Source: Solimonas variicoloris DSM 15731 (GTDB lineage: Bacteria; Pseudomonadota; Gammaproteobacteria; Nevskiales; Nevskiaceae). From it: DNA of 64,000 nucleotides. Under the pieces are notes generated by a model, which was given only the letters and a program-made list of their open reading frames with translations, had not been told where the DNA came from and searched no databases. The stretch spans positions 293,842 to 357,841 of the forward strand of contig NZ_KB907927.1 in assembly GCF_000382285.1 (NCBI RefSeq), in the 5' to 3' direction. How positions within the stretch are numbered: position 1 is the first letter of the stretch; every line of letters begins with the position of its first letter. Shown piece after piece: positions 8,534 through 19,937 of this stretch. Position numbers and translations under genes: made by a program.

Positions 8534-8917
8534 TCAATCCGGATAGTTGGAGACTTCGATCAGGTTGCCGTCCGGATCGCGGAAGTAGACCGATTCGACC
8601 GCGCCGAGCGCGCCGGCGCGCGCGACCGGGCCGGCCTCGATCGCGATGCCGAAGCGTTCGAGCTGGCTGACGATCTCCTTGATCGGCGTGGTGCTGACGA
8701 AGCACAGATTGGCCGAACCGCGCGTCGGATGCGCGGCGTGCGGCGTGGCCGGCGCGCCAACCGGATAGAGCTTGAGCTGCTGCGTGCCGAAAGCCAGCGC
8801 GTGGCGGCCGTCGCCGGCGTGCAGCGGCCGCATGCCGAGCACCTCGCGGTAGAAGCGGATCGTCGCGTCCAGGTCGTGGACGTTGAGGACCAGATGGTCG
8901 ATTCGTTCGATATGCAT
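8534..8917 (-). CDS. VOC-superfamily (glyoxalase/dioxygenase fold) protein
   Basis: A 127-residue single-domain vicinal-oxygen-chelate protein with two beta-alpha-beta-beta-beta modules. It starts IERIDHLVLNVHDLDATIRFY, the usual first module with a metal-ligand His at position 8, and ends YFRDPDGNLIEVSNY, the usual last strand with the C-terminal Glu ligand. Family functions range from glyoxalase and dioxygenase to resistance proteins; this short form is often annotated only as a VOC family protein. The gene follows fumC by 13 bp on the same strand and is probably cotranscribed. The substrate is unknown. Confidence 0.85.
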   Translation of the reverse strand: MHIERIDHLVLNVHDLDATIRFYREVLGMRPLHAGDGRHALAFGTQQLKLYPVGAPATPHAAHPTRGSANLCFVSTTPIKEIVSQLERFGIAIEAGPVARAGALGAVESVYFRDPDGNLIEVSNYPD

Positions 8918-8930
8918 GTGCGTCTCCGCT

Positions 8931-11842
<2,912 letters not shown>

Positions 11843-11997
11843 GCGCCGCGCCGGGCATCGCCGCACCGCGCACGGCGATGTCCGGAGCGCCCGGTCATCC
11901 GCGCTCGCGCCGCCGGCCGTCGGGCTGCGCGGCCACAACCGCCCTCATTCGCGTCCGCTGAGACCGCGGACCGCGCACGCAAGCTAAGCTGCGCGCC

Positions 11998-12516
11998 ATG
12001 AACGACGGTGGCTCACCGCCCGCCTCCCCGACGCCCGCCCCGGACGCCGCCGTGCTGCACGGCACGGCGGCGTACGCGAGCGCGACGCTGAAGCTGATCA
12101 CGCGTGCGCACCTGCAGCTGCGGGTGCTGAGCCAGGAACTGGACCGTCGCGTCTGGAGTGATCCGGGCGTCGTCGAGCTGCTGCGCAGCTTCGCGCTGCG
12201 CTCGCCGCACGCCGAGCTGCGCGTGCTGCTGAACCGCCCGAAAGCCGCCGCACAGCGCGGTCACCGCCTCGTCGAGCTGGCGCGCCGCCTGCCCAGCCGC
12301 ATCCAGCTGCGCGAGCTGCCCGACGAGCGCCGCAGCCTCGTCGAGGAGTATGCGATCGCCGACGAGTACGCGCTGCTGCACAAGCGCCGCCACGACGATC
12401 TCGAAGCGTACTGGTACGCGCACGCGCCGCTCGAGGCGCGGCGCCTGCGCCGTCAGTTCGACCAGCTCTGGGAAGAGTCGCCGCCGGCGCGCGAGCTCGC
12501 CGAGCTGCGCCTGTAG
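11998..12516 (+). CDS. Phospholipase-D-like domain protein, uncharacterised (DUF7931-like)
   Basis: A 172-residue protein with no signal peptide. After a Pro-rich N-terminal tail of about 20 residues it shows one alpha/beta unit (ITRAHLQLRVLSQELDRRVW, LRSFALRSPHAELRVLLN) and a C-terminal half ending RRQFDQLWEES, which resembles the region after the HKD motif in phospholipase D folds. The catalytic HxKxxxxD motif itself is not present, so it is probably a non-hydrolytic PLD-like domain. I know such proteins only as uncharacterised proteobacterial ones. There is no Shine-Dalgarno; a TAAGCT hexamer ends 7 nt before the ATG, suggesting a leaderless transcript. It is convergent with the thioesterase gene, 13 bp apart. 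Confidence 0.7.
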   Translation: MNDGGSPPASPTPAPDAAVLHGTAAYASATLKLITRAHLQLRVLSQELDRRVWSDPGVVELLRSFALRSPHAELRVLLNRPKAAAQRGHRLVELARRLPSRIQLRELPDERRSLVEEYAIADEYALLHKRRHDDLEAYWYAHAPLEARRLRRQFDQLWEESPPARELAELRL

Positions 12517-12529
12517 CCGGCCCCGTGAC

Positions 12530-12973
12530 TCAGCGCGCCTCTTCGGGGGCGACGCGCTCGCGCTCGCGGATGAAGGCGCGCGCGTGTTCCGGCAGCGGCT
12601 GCGGCTTGTTGTCGCGGTAGTCGAACCAGACCAGCACGCTGCGCGTCACCGCCACCAGGCGCTCGCCGTCGAACAGCGCGCCCTCGGTATTCATGCTGCT
12701 GCGGCCGATGCGGCGCACCCGATAGCCGAGGCGGACCGTCGCCGGATGGTGCAGCTGCTCGAGGAAGTCACACTCGATGTGCGCAAGAATGAAGCCGCCG
12801 CCGTTGACGAAGCGGTCGCCGCCGACCAGCGGCTCGAAGTAGTCGAGCCGGGCCGACTCGTCGAAGGTAAAGAAACGCGCGTTGTTGACGTGGCCGAGCA
12901 TGTCGCAGTCGGACCAGCGCGTCGCCAGTTCGAAGAAATACGAAAAATCCTCGGCGCGGGGGCGCTCGATCAT
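12530..12973 (-). CDS. Acyl-CoA thioesterase, 4HBT (YbgC-like) hotdog family
   Basis: A 147-residue hotdog-fold thioesterase. The catalytic motif is in WSDCDMLGHVNNARFFTFDESARLDY, with the conserved Asp of the DxxGHVNN pattern at residue 24. Family members hydrolyse short- or medium-chain or aromatic acyl-CoA. The length is typical. It is the last gene of a minus-strand operon: the ATG lies 3 nt after the DUF1289 gene stop. The substrate cannot be assigned. Most likely a general housekeeping thioesterase. Confidence 0.87.
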   Translation of the reverse strand: MIERPRAEDFSYFFELATRWSDCDMLGHVNNARFFTFDESARLDYFEPLVGGDRFVNGGGFILAHIECDFLEQLHHPATVRLGYRVRRIGRSSMNTEGALFDGERLVAVTRSVLVWFDYRDNKPQPLPEHARAFIRERERVAPEEAR

Positions 12974-12976
12974 CGC

Positions 12977-13192
12977 TTAGGACTCCGGATCGGAAAGTGT
13001 CGGGGGATGTTCACGCAGCCGGGCCGCGGCACGCGCGCGGATTGCCAGCTTGAGGTCGCCATCGGCGCGCGGCCAGGCCACGATCTCGTCGAGATCGCGG
13101 CCACAGCCGACGCAGTGGCCCTGCGCGCCGATGCGACAGATGCGGGTACAGGGCGACGGCACGTCGCCGGACGGTGGCTCAGCTGCGGACAT
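12977..13192 (-). CDS. DUF1289 (YdhL-like) small cysteine-rich protein
   Basis: A 71-residue protein with the DUF1289 pattern: C15-T-R-I-C19 followed by C27-V-G-C30-GR and the motif LDEIVAW. The four cysteines suggest a small zinc or iron-sulfur site; function is unknown for the family. The start was set at the ATG opening MSAAEPPSGDVPSPC; longer upstream frames are shadow of the preceding gene. The start codon overlaps the last 14 bases of the lipoprotein gene, indicating translational coupling. Confidence 0.82.
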   Translation of the reverse strand: MSAAEPPSGDVPSPCTRICRIGAQGHCVGCGRDLDEIVAWPRADGDLKLAIRARAAARLREHPPTLSDPES

Positions 13193-13712
13193 CGCCCGCC
13201 ACGGTAGCACCGTCGAGCCAGCGTCGGAACGCGCCTTTGAGTCGCGGATAGTCGCGCGCCTCGCAGCTGGCAACCAGCGTCCAGCCACGGCCGTCGGCGA
13301 TCACGTACTGCGTCCACACCATGCGCGTCGACTGCACGCCGCGCATGCGGCGCAGCACGCGCACCGCCTCGTGTCCGGACATGCGCAGACGCTCGCGGCG
13401 CAGCAGCGTCTGCTCGGGGCTCGCGCGCGCCTCGCGTTCGAGCTTGAAGTCGACGTAGGACGCCAGGCTCGGATCGGCGTGCCGCGGCTCGTCGTGGGCC
13501 ACCAGCAGGAATGCGCCGCGCACCGGCCGGCCGTGCTCGGTCGGCCGCAGGTAGAGATCGGCACCGATGCCCGGCGTCGCCTGCCAGCCGGCCGGCAGCG
13601 GCACGCACAGCGGCGAACCGGCGATCGCCCGCGGCACCGGCGGCGGCTGCGTCTGGCAGGCCGCGAGCGTCAGCAGCGCCGCGGCGGTCGCCGCGCGAAG
13701 AAAACCGCGCAC
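13179..13712 (-). CDS. Uncharacterised lipoprotein
   Basis: A 177-residue predicted lipoprotein: N-terminus MRGFLRAATAAALLTLAAC with a lipobox LAAC at C19. The mature part is an alpha/beta domain of about 150 residues (ADLYLRPTEHGRPVRGAFLLVAH, then WTLVASCEARDYPRLKGAF) somewhat like the PsbP/Mog1/DcrB-type fold, a tentative comparison. The start codon is GTG, 7 nt after the metallophosphoesterase stop. It lies in an operon of metallophosphoesterase, this gene, the DUF1289 gene and the thioesterase gene. I do not recognise its function. Confidence 0.75.
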   Translation of the reverse strand: MRGFLRAATAAALLTLAACQTQPPPVPRAIAGSPLCVPLPAGWQATPGIGADLYLRPTEHGRPVRGAFLLVAHDEPRHADPSLASYVDFKLEREARASPEQTLLRRERLRMSGHEAVRVLRRMRGVQSTRMVWTQYVIADGRGWTLVASCEARDYPRLKGAFRRWLDGATVAGDVRS

Positions 13713-13719
13713 CGTCGGC

Positions 13720-14826
13720 TCAGCTGGCCTGGCGCCGGAAGCTCATCTCGTAGGCCGGCGCCGGACGGCCGGCGGCGTCGACCTGCGCCGGCTCGCCGCC
13801 CGCCTTGACCGTGTAGACGGCGACGCGCGCGGTGTCGCCGTCGAGCTCGATCCAGAAGAAGCCGAAGCTGTCGCCGGTCTGGAAGTAGGCCTCGTTGCGC
13901 GCCGCGTCGAGCGTCGAGCGCGCCTTCGAACCGGCGCCGGACAGGATGTGCTGGGTCTTGCCGCAGCCGGCGACCGGCTTGAGCCAGTAGAGGTTGTGAT
14001 CGTGGCCGTTGAGGAAGATGTCGGCCTGATCGCAGATGGTCTGTTCGAGGAAGGCCTTGTAGTCGGCACCGCGGCAGCTGCCGCTGACCAGCACGCCCTG
14101 CAGCACGCAGATGTCGGCGCCCGAGCCGCGCTCGTAGTCGCCGGCGTTGCCGTGGTCGCCGTTGGAAATGTACGGGTGATGCGCGAGCGCGAACTTCCAG
14201 CGCGCCTGGCTCGCCGCCATGCCGTCCTGCAGGAAGGTCTGCTGCTCGGCGATGTAGGCCTGCAGCGCGTCGCCGCGCCACTCGGCATTCGGATCGTCGA
14301 GATAGTGCGTGATCGGCGAGGAGTCGATGACGAAGAACTCGGCCAGCGGCGTGCTGGCGTCGCGCGGCCAGGTCACGCTGTAGTAGCGCGCCGGCATCAC
14401 CCACTTGCCGGCGGCATTGTGCGCCGACATCGCGTAATCGACCTGGGCGTCGCCGCGCGCGTTGGCGCCCCCGCCGCCGGGGATCGCCAGCGAGTTGTCG
14501 TGGTTGCCGAGCGCGACGAAGAACGGAAAGTCGAGATCCTGATACGGCGTCTCGAACGCCGCCTGGAAGATCGGATCGTCGGCCGAATCGGCGCCGGTCT
14601 CGTAGATGTTGTCGCCGGCCATCGTCGCGAAGTCACAGCCGCGCTGCGCGCAAACCGCGGCGACGACCTTGGCGACGTTGTCCGCCTCGCCGTCCGGGGC
14701 CGGCGCGCCGGTATCGCCGAGCGCGATGAAGCGCGCCTTGCCCGTGCCCGATTCGCCGCCGCCGCTCGATCCGCCGCAGGCCGCGAGCGTGCAGCTCAGC
14801 AGGGCCGTCCATAACCACTTGTTCAT
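13720..14826 (-). CDS. Lipoprotein metallophosphoesterase, purple acid phosphatase-like
   Basis: A 368-residue lipoprotein: MNKWLWTALLSCTLAAC with C17 as lipid anchor, followed by a Gly/Ser spacer. The calcineurin-type metallophosphoesterase motifs appear in order: ALGDTG (D38), AGDNIY (D72, N73), GNHD (N108, H109), ALAHHPYIS and NGHDHNLYW. The spacing and the GDNIYETG motif are like tartrate-resistant (type 5) acid phosphatases. It probably hydrolyses phosphomonoesters in the periplasm or at the surface. The start was chosen at the ATG opening the signal peptide rather than 14 codons upstream. It is the first gene of a four-gene minus operon and lies behind the ompA-like terminator. Confidence 0.87.
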   Translation of the reverse strand: MNKWLWTALLSCTLAACGGSSGGGESGTGKARFIALGDTGAPAPDGEADNVAKVVAAVCAQRGCDFATMAGDNIYETGADSADDPIFQAAFETPYQDLDFPFFVALGNHDNSLAIPGGGGANARGDAQVDYAMSAHNAAGKWVMPARYYSVTWPRDASTPLAEFFVIDSSPITHYLDDPNAEWRGDALQAYIAEQQTFLQDGMAASQARWKFALAHHPYISNGDHGNAGDYERGSGADICVLQGVLVSGSCRGADYKAFLEQTICDQADIFLNGHDHNLYWLKPVAGCGKTQHILSGAGSKARSTLDAARNEAYFQTGDSFGFFWIELDGDTARVAVYTVKAGGEPAQVDAAGRPAPAYEMSFRRQAS

Positions 14827-14866
14827 TTGCTTTCCCTGCCCGTCAGCAGACTGAAAATGCATTCGC

Positions 14867-14902
14867 AAAAAAATGCGCGGCCGTCTCGCGAAGGCCGCGC
14901 AT
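14867..14902 (-). terminator. Rho-independent terminator of the OmpA-family gene
   Basis: Perfect 10-bp inverted repeat (14873-14882 with 14893-14902), 10-nt loop, followed on the minus strand by seven T (14873-14867). It lies 18 bp after the OmpA gene stop. Confidence 0.9.
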
Positions 14903-14920
14903 CGATCGATCCCGGCGTGC

Positions 14921-16156
14921 CTACTCGACGATCAGCTTGAACTCGACGCGGCGGTTCTTGGCGCGGCCCTCGGCCGTGTCGTTCGACGCGACCGGATAGA
15001 ACGGACCGTGGCCGGTGGCGACCAGGCGGCTGCCGTCGATGCCGCGCGCGATCAGGTACTGGCGCACCGACTCGGCGCGCTCCTGCGACAGCATCAGGTT
15101 GTAGGCGCGATCGCCGACGTTGTCGGTGTTGCCGACGATCTGCACGTTGACGCCGCCCTGGTTCTTGAGCGTCGCCGCGACTTCGTCGAGCAGCTTGCGC
15201 GCTTCGTCGGTGAGGATTGCCGTGTTGTTGTCGAACTGCACGCCGCTCATCGTCAGCGACTGCGCGACCATGCAGCCGCTGGCGTCGACGCTCAGACCGC
15301 GGCGCGTGCTCGGGCACTGGTCGACCTCGTCGGGCACGCCGTCGCCGTCCTCGTCGCCCGGCGTCGCCGGCGTGTCGCCGGTGACCGGGCAGCCGTGGCC
15401 GTCGACCGGCGTGCCGGCCGCCGTGCCCGGGCACAGGTCGGCGCCGTCGAGCACGCCGTCGCGATCGGAATCGACGCCGCAGTCGCTGCGCCCGGTGACC
15501 GGATCGACCACCGCGAGCTCGCATTCCTGAGGGGCAGACACTTCGTGCGCCGGCTCATTGAACAGGAAGAACAGCGGCAGCTGCAGACCCGCCGTGAAGC
15601 GGTAGTCGAGCAGGAAGTTCTTGTCAGTGCTCTGGTCGTCGAACTGGCCGAGCGCGCGCGCCTCGACGCGGGCCGCCAGACCGTTCCAGCCGAGCGGCAG
15701 CAGCACGCCGCCGCCGACGTTGAGGCCGAAGTGTTCGTGGCGATCGCCGAGCACGTCGTTCTGCACCACGCCGAAGCCGCCGAGCACGAAGGGCTTGAAC
15801 TGGTAGCCGCCGCCGAAATTGCCGAAGCCCTGCTGGCCGAAGTCGTAGACCAGATCGAGCAGCAGGCCGGTCTGGTAGTCGCTCTTGCCATCGAGATCGC
15901 GGTCGCGCTTGAGGCTGTGCACCGTCACTTCCGCCGACAGGTTCTGGTGACCGTACTCGCTGAGCGGCCAGCCGAACTGCAGCTGGAAGCCCTGACCGTT
16001 GTCGGAATCGCGCGCCGAATCCGGAATCTCGTAAACGTAGCCGGCACCGACGTACGGAATGTCATGGCCCTCCGTCGTCACCGCCGCCGCCGCGCCCGCC
16101 CAGCCGATGGCCAGCGCCGCGCACACCCCGCCCGCAAATCCCCGTTTGAAGCGCAT
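14921..16156 (-). CDS. OmpA family outer membrane protein with thrombospondin type 3 linker
   Basis: A 411-residue outer membrane porin-like protein. Residues 1-25 are a signal peptide ending AGAAAA. Residues about 26-205 form an eight-strand-type beta-barrel (aromatic-alternating strands such as GAGYVYEIP and DYRFTAGLQLPLFF). Residues about 225-290 contain two calcium-binding TSP3-like repeats (DSDRDGVLDGADLCPGT and DEDGDGVPDEVDQCPST), each with a cysteine pair. The C-terminal about 120 residues are an OmpA peptidoglycan-binding domain with NTDNVGDRAYNLMLSQERA and GRAKNRRVEFKL. The architecture matches OprF/Omp38-type proteins, which tether the outer membrane to the wall. It is monocistronic, with GGGAG as Shine-Dalgarno, a predicted promoter and a strong terminator. 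Confidence 0.93.
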   Translation of the reverse strand: MRFKRGFAGGVCAALAIGWAGAAAAVTTEGHDIPYVGAGYVYEIPDSARDSDNGQGFQLQFGWPLSEYGHQNLSAEVTVHSLKRDRDLDGKSDYQTGLLLDLVYDFGQQGFGNFGGGYQFKPFVLGGFGVVQNDVLGDRHEHFGLNVGGGVLLPLGWNGLAARVEARALGQFDDQSTDKNFLLDYRFTAGLQLPLFFLFNEPAHEVSAPQECELAVVDPVTGRSDCGVDSDRDGVLDGADLCPGTAAGTPVDGHGCPVTGDTPATPGDEDGDGVPDEVDQCPSTRRGLSVDASGCMVAQSLTMSGVQFDNNTAILTDEARKLLDEVAATLKNQGGVNVQIVGNTDNVGDRAYNLMLSQERAESVRQYLIARGIDGSRLVATGHGPFYPVASNDTAEGRAKNRRVEFKLIVE

Positions 16157-16249
16157 GTCAGACTCCCAAAGTTGGACGCGATTGAGAACGCGTGCAGCGT
16201 TCCGTCCTGCTCAGCTTGTTGATTGTCACCCGCCTGCTGATCGCGCGAC

Positions 16250-16277
16250 TCTATAGGATTCGCGACGACAGCGGCAA
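16250..16277 (-). promoter_or_regulatory. Predicted sigma-70 promoter of the OmpA-family gene
   Basis: On the minus strand TTGCCG (16277-16272) and TATAGA (16255-16250) are separated by 16 bp, about 95 bp upstream of the start codon. Match to consensus is 4/6 and 5/6. Confidence 0.5.
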
Positions 16278-16313
16278 CCGCTTTTCGATGACAGCGTCTG
16301 ACGCGCGCCGGCG

Positions 16314-17333
16314 CTAGCGGCGAGCCGCCTGCAGGGCCTGCGCGCAGTCGTGCACCAGCGCGGGACCGCGATAGATGAAGCCGGTATAGATCTGCACGAG
16401 ATCGGCGCCCGCGGCCCGCTTGGCGCGCGCACCCTCGGCGCTGGTGATGCCACCGACACCGATCAGCGCGAAGTCCGTCCCGACGCGCGCGCGCAGGGCG
16501 GCGAGCGTGCGATCGGCGAGCGGCCGCAGCGGCGCGCCGGACAGGCCGCCGGCCTCGCGGGCGCGCGGATCGGCTTCGAGCCCCGGCCGGGTGATCGTGG
16601 TGTTGGTCGCGATCAGGCCGGCGATGCCGGCCTCGCGCGCGACGCGCGCGATCGCATCGAGCTGCTCGTCATCGACGTCCGGGGCGATCTTGACCAGCAG
16701 CGGCGTGTGCTTGCCGTGCTGCTGCGCGAGGCGCTCGGCCTCGGCCTTCAGCTGCGTCAGCAGCTCGCGCAGCTTGTCCTCGCTCTGCAGCTCGCGCAGG
16801 TTCTTGGTGTTCGGCGAGGAGATGTTGACAGTGACGTAGCTCGCCGCCCGATAGACCTTGCGCAGGCCGATCAGATAATCGTCGGCGGCGCGCTCGATCG
16901 GCGTGTCGAAGTTCTTGCCGATGTTGATGCCGAGCACGCCGCGGTAATCGCTCTCGGCGACGCGTTCGAGCAGGTAGTCGACACCTTTGTTGTTGAAGCC
17001 GAGCCGGTTGATGATCGCCTCGTGCTCCGGCAGGCGGAACATGCGCGGCCGCGGATTGCCCGGCTGCGGTCGCGGCGTCACCGTGCCGATCTCGACGAAG
17101 CCGAAGCCGAGCCGGCTCCAGGCGCGCAGGCACTCGCCGTTCTTGTCGAGGCCGGCGGCGAGTCCGACGCGGTTGGCAAAGCGCAGGCCGAGCAGTTCGA
17201 CCGGATCGTCGACCGGCGCGCGCGCGAACGGCAGCGTCGCCAGCGCCGGCGCACGGCGCAGCGTCTCGAGCGTCAGTTCGTGCGCGCGTTCGGCGTCGAG
17301 TCGGAACAGCAGCGAGCGGGCGGCGGCGTACAT
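16314..17333 (-). CDS. pyrD: Dihydroorotate dehydrogenase (quinone), class 2
   Basis: Membrane-associated flavoprotein of pyrimidine synthesis, oxidising dihydroorotate to orotate with a quinone acceptor. The 339-residue protein has the N-terminal class 2 helical extension (residues about 1-40, FRLDAERAHELTLETL), then the FMN barrel with AAGLDKNGE, EIGTVTPRPQPGNPRPRMFR and NISSPNTKNLRELQ containing the active-site Ser. The C-terminus has GVGGITSAEGARAKRAAGADLVQIYTG for phosphate binding. It lies downstream of ribA with a 107-bp gap on the same strand. Confidence 0.96.
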   Translation of the reverse strand: MYAAARSLLFRLDAERAHELTLETLRRAPALATLPFARAPVDDPVELLGLRFANRVGLAAGLDKNGECLRAWSRLGFGFVEIGTVTPRPQPGNPRPRMFRLPEHEAIINRLGFNNKGVDYLLERVAESDYRGVLGINIGKNFDTPIERAADDYLIGLRKVYRAASYVTVNISSPNTKNLRELQSEDKLRELLTQLKAEAERLAQQHGKHTPLLVKIAPDVDDEQLDAIARVAREAGIAGLIATNTTITRPGLEADPRAREAGGLSGAPLRPLADRTLAALRARVGTDFALIGVGGITSAEGARAKRAAGADLVQIYTGFIYRGPALVHDCAQALQAARR

Positions 17334-17440
17334 GGGTCAGTCTTCCGATCGGGGGCGGGCCGCATCGGCGCAGCTGCGGCCGGCGCGGCGAGCGGCAGTC
17401 AGTCGGCCGTGGCGGCCGGCACGGCCGGCCACGCGCCGGT

Positions 17441-18043
17441 TCAGTGCGGCGTGAACAGATGGCCGAGCTTGGCGGCCTTGGCGTCGAGGTAGCGCTCGTT
17501 GTACGGATTGCGGCCGCTTTCCAGCGGCACGCGCTCGACGATCTCGACGCCATCGCGGCGCAGCGCGTCGAGCTTGCGCGGGTTGTTGGTCATCAGCCGG
17601 ATGTGGCACAGGTCGAGACGGCGCAGCAGCTCGACGGCCAGGCCGTACTCGCGGGCGTCGGCCGGAAAGCCGAGCTGGTGATTGGCCTCGACCGTGTCGG
17701 CGCCGCGGTCCTGCAGCTCATAGGCGCGGATCTTGTTGCCGAGGCCGATGCCGCGGCCTTCCTGGCGCAAGTAAAGCACGGCGCCGCGGCCTTCCTCGGC
17801 GATCTTCTGCAGCGCCGTCTTCAGCTGCGCGCCGCAGTCGCAGCGCAGCGAGAACAGCGCATCGCCGGTCAGGCATTCGGAGTGGACGCGAATCAGCGGC
17901 GGCGGACCGGACAGCTCGCCGAGCGCGATGACGACGTGCTCCTTGCCGTCCGCGGCGCGGAAAACGGTGATCCGGAATTCGGCGAACGGCGTCGGCAGCT
18001 TCGACTCGGCGATCCGTTCCAGTACGTATTGAGGGGACTTCAA
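17441..18043 (-). CDS. ribA: GTP cyclohydrolase II
   Basis: First committed step of riboflavin synthesis: GTP to 2,5-diamino-6-ribosylamino-4-pyrimidinone phosphate. The protein has all expected motifs: [20 protein letters not shown] with zinc ligands C57, C68 and C70, [18 protein letters not shown] and [11 protein letters not shown]. No ATG lies near the family start. The frame has a TTG at 18043 giving [20 protein letters not shown], which matches the usual N-terminus (KLPTP around residue 15) and gives 200 residues, close to the usual 196. Translation further upstream is not family-like. It stands alone as ribA, not fused to ribB. Confidence 0.93.
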   Translation of the reverse strand: MKSPQYVLERIAESKLPTPFAEFRITVFRAADGKEHVVIALGELSGPPPLIRVHSECLTGDALFSLRCDCGAQLKTALQKIAEEGRGAVLYLRQEGRGIGLGNKIRAYELQDRGADTVEANHQLGFPADAREYGLAVELLRRLDLCHIRLMTNNPRKLDALRRDGVEIVERVPLESGRNPYNERYLDAKAAKLGHLFTPH

Positions 18044-18212
18044 AGCGTTCTCGCGGTTCTGCGGTGCGGGTGGCGACGGGCTTCGAAGGTCCGCCACCCT
18101 GGCACGCACCGGTACGGGGCGCCAAGCATAACCGACTCGAGGCCCTGCCCGCCCCGCCGCCGGCGCCGCCCGGCCAGCGGCGGGGCGGCGCACGGCGCGG
18201 GAGGGCGGCGGC

Positions 18213-19634
18213 CTACTGGCCGAAGAAGTTCTGGCCGCAGACGCGCAGCGTGCGACCGTTGACCGCGCTGGCCGCCGGCGAAGCGAAGAACGTCACCGCC
18301 TCGGCGATATCCTGCGGCAGGCCGCCCTGCGACAGCGAGTTGATGCGACGGCCGACTTCGCGCGGGCCGAACGGCATCGCCGCCGTCATCGCCGTCTCGA
18401 TGAAGCCCGGCGCCACCGCGTTGATCGCGCCGCCGCGGCGCGCGAAGGTCGAGGCCATGGCGTCGACGTAGCCGATCACGCCGGCCTTGGTCGCGCCGTA
18501 GTTGGTCTGGCCGGCGTTGCCGCCGATGCCGCCGATCGACGAAATGCAGACCACGCGTGCGCCATCGCGGAAGCCTTCCTTGAGCAGGCCCTCGTTGATC
18601 TTCAGGATCGCGCCGAGATTGATGTTCAGCACCATGTCCCAGAAGTGCGCCGGCATGTTGCGCAGCATCTTGTCGCGCGTGATGCCGGCGTTGTGGACGA
18701 CGATATCGAGGCCGCCGAAGTTCTTGCCGACCTCGGCCGCGATGCGGCTGGCCGCGTCCGGCGCGGTGACGTCGAGCGCCAGACCGACGCCGCCGATCTT
18801 GGCCATGGTCTCGCCGAGGCCGCCTTCGGCCGACGGATGGTCCATGCCGATGACTTTGACGCCTTCACGCGCCAGCGTCTCGGCGATCGACGCGCCGATG
18901 CCGCGCGCGGCGCCGGTGACCAGCGCGATCTTGCCTTCGAGGCTGCCCGGCAGCGCGACGCCGCGCGTCTGCGGCGCCGCCAGCGGCAGCACCTGGCCGG
19001 AGATGTAGGCCGAATGCGGCGTCAGGAAGAAGCGCAGCACCGGATCGATCGCCTCGTCGGCGCCGGTCGGCACCTCGATCAGATTGGCGGTCGTGCCGTT
19101 CTTGCCGACTTCCTTGCCGAGCGAGCGGATGAAGCCGCGCAGCGCCGTCGACGCGGTCTTGGCGGCGACGTCCTGCAGCGACTCGGGCGCGCGCGACAGC
19201 AGCAGGATGCGGCCGTTGGCGGCGATGCCGCGCAGCACCGGCTGCACGAAATCGTAGAGCTCGCGCAGCTGCGCCGGCGACGACAGGCCGGAGGCGTCGA
19301 ACACCACCGCGTGGTTGCGCGGCTCGCCGGCGCCTTCGGCCGGATTGCCGTGCACGGTGACGCGCTGCGCCGCGGCGGCTTCCTTCAGCGGCGCCAGACC
19401 GGAATGCTCGGGCACGATGCGCAGCGTCGCGCCGGCGCCGCTCAGGGCGGACAGCAGCGGGCCGACCAGGGTCGCGCCACGGCTCGAACCGACCAGCACC
19501 GGCTTGCCGTCGAGCGGCTGCGACTCCCACGGACCGTCGGCACGCTTCAGGCGCGGCGGCGTCGGCAGGCCGATCATCGCCGCCAGGCTCTTGCCGAAGG
19601 AGGAATGCGTGAATTCGAGGTAACGGTCGTTCAT
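18213..19634 (-). CDS. Long 3-oxoacyl-ACP reductase (FabG4-like, high-molecular-weight FabG)
   Basis: A 473-residue NAD(P)H-dependent reductase. The C-terminal half (about 233-473) is a complete short-chain dehydrogenase: GAARGIG at 241-247, [11 protein letters not shown], and the catalytic Ser near 365, Tyr379 and Lys383 in NYGATKAG. The N-terminal about 230 residues form a second, flavodoxin-like or degenerate Rossmann domain without a nucleotide motif, as in mycobacterial FabG4 (HMwFabG). Such enzymes reduce 3-oxoacyl-CoA or -ACP and often sit near FadA/MaoC genes, which I do not see here. The ATG at 19634 was chosen; upstream sequence is non-homologous. A CATAAT hexamer at 19697-19692 on the minus strand is a plausible -10 box. 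Confidence 0.88.
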   Translation of the reverse strand: MNDRYLEFTHSSFGKSLAAMIGLPTPPRLKRADGPWESQPLDGKPVLVGSSRGATLVGPLLSALSGAGATLRIVPEHSGLAPLKEAAAAQRVTVHGNPAEGAGEPRNHAVVFDASGLSSPAQLRELYDFVQPVLRGIAANGRILLLSRAPESLQDVAAKTASTALRGFIRSLGKEVGKNGTTANLIEVPTGADEAIDPVLRFFLTPHSAYISGQVLPLAAPQTRGVALPGSLEGKIALVTGAARGIGASIAETLAREGVKVIGMDHPSAEGGLGETMAKIGGVGLALDVTAPDAASRIAAEVGKNFGGLDIVVHNAGITRDKMLRNMPAHFWDMVLNINLGAILKINEGLLKEGFRDGARVVCISSIGGIGGNAGQTNYGATKAGVIGYVDAMASTFARRGGAINAVAPGFIETAMTAAMPFGPREVGRRINSLSQGGLPQDIAEAVTFFASPAASAVNGRTLRVCGQNFFGQ

Positions 19635-19937
19635 CGTGACGGGTCCGGACGCAGAAGGGGTCGAGGAAATGGACAAAATGCGAAGGCTGCGATTATGGCA
19701 AGCACCTGGTCCAGCCGACAGCGCAGCGCCACCACTGCGGTGCGACGCAAACGCCATTGACGCCCGCCGGGAGTGCAACGATAGTGAGCCGCCCGCGGCG
19801 GTCCGACTCTTCCGGGACAGACCGACGCATGACGACCGCGCCCGGACGGCAAGCCCGCCTGCGGGACGCACGCAGATGGCGCCGCGGCATCGTCCGCTCA
19901 CCATATTTCAAACGAAACACATCGGTTGGGGTCATTC
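19635..19937. other. Divergent intergenic region, 303 bp
   Basis: Lies between the minus-strand FabG4-like gene and the plus-strand Ala/Pro-rich gene, so it should hold both promoters. Apart from the minus-strand CATAAT at 19692-19697 I see no convincing element and no credible gene. Confidence 0.4.

Noticed and set aside
11854..11882. Hairpin CATCGCCG/CGGCGATG after purB
   Set aside because: Eight-bp stem but no T-run and similar GC-rich inverted repeats are common here; not strong enough to call a terminator.
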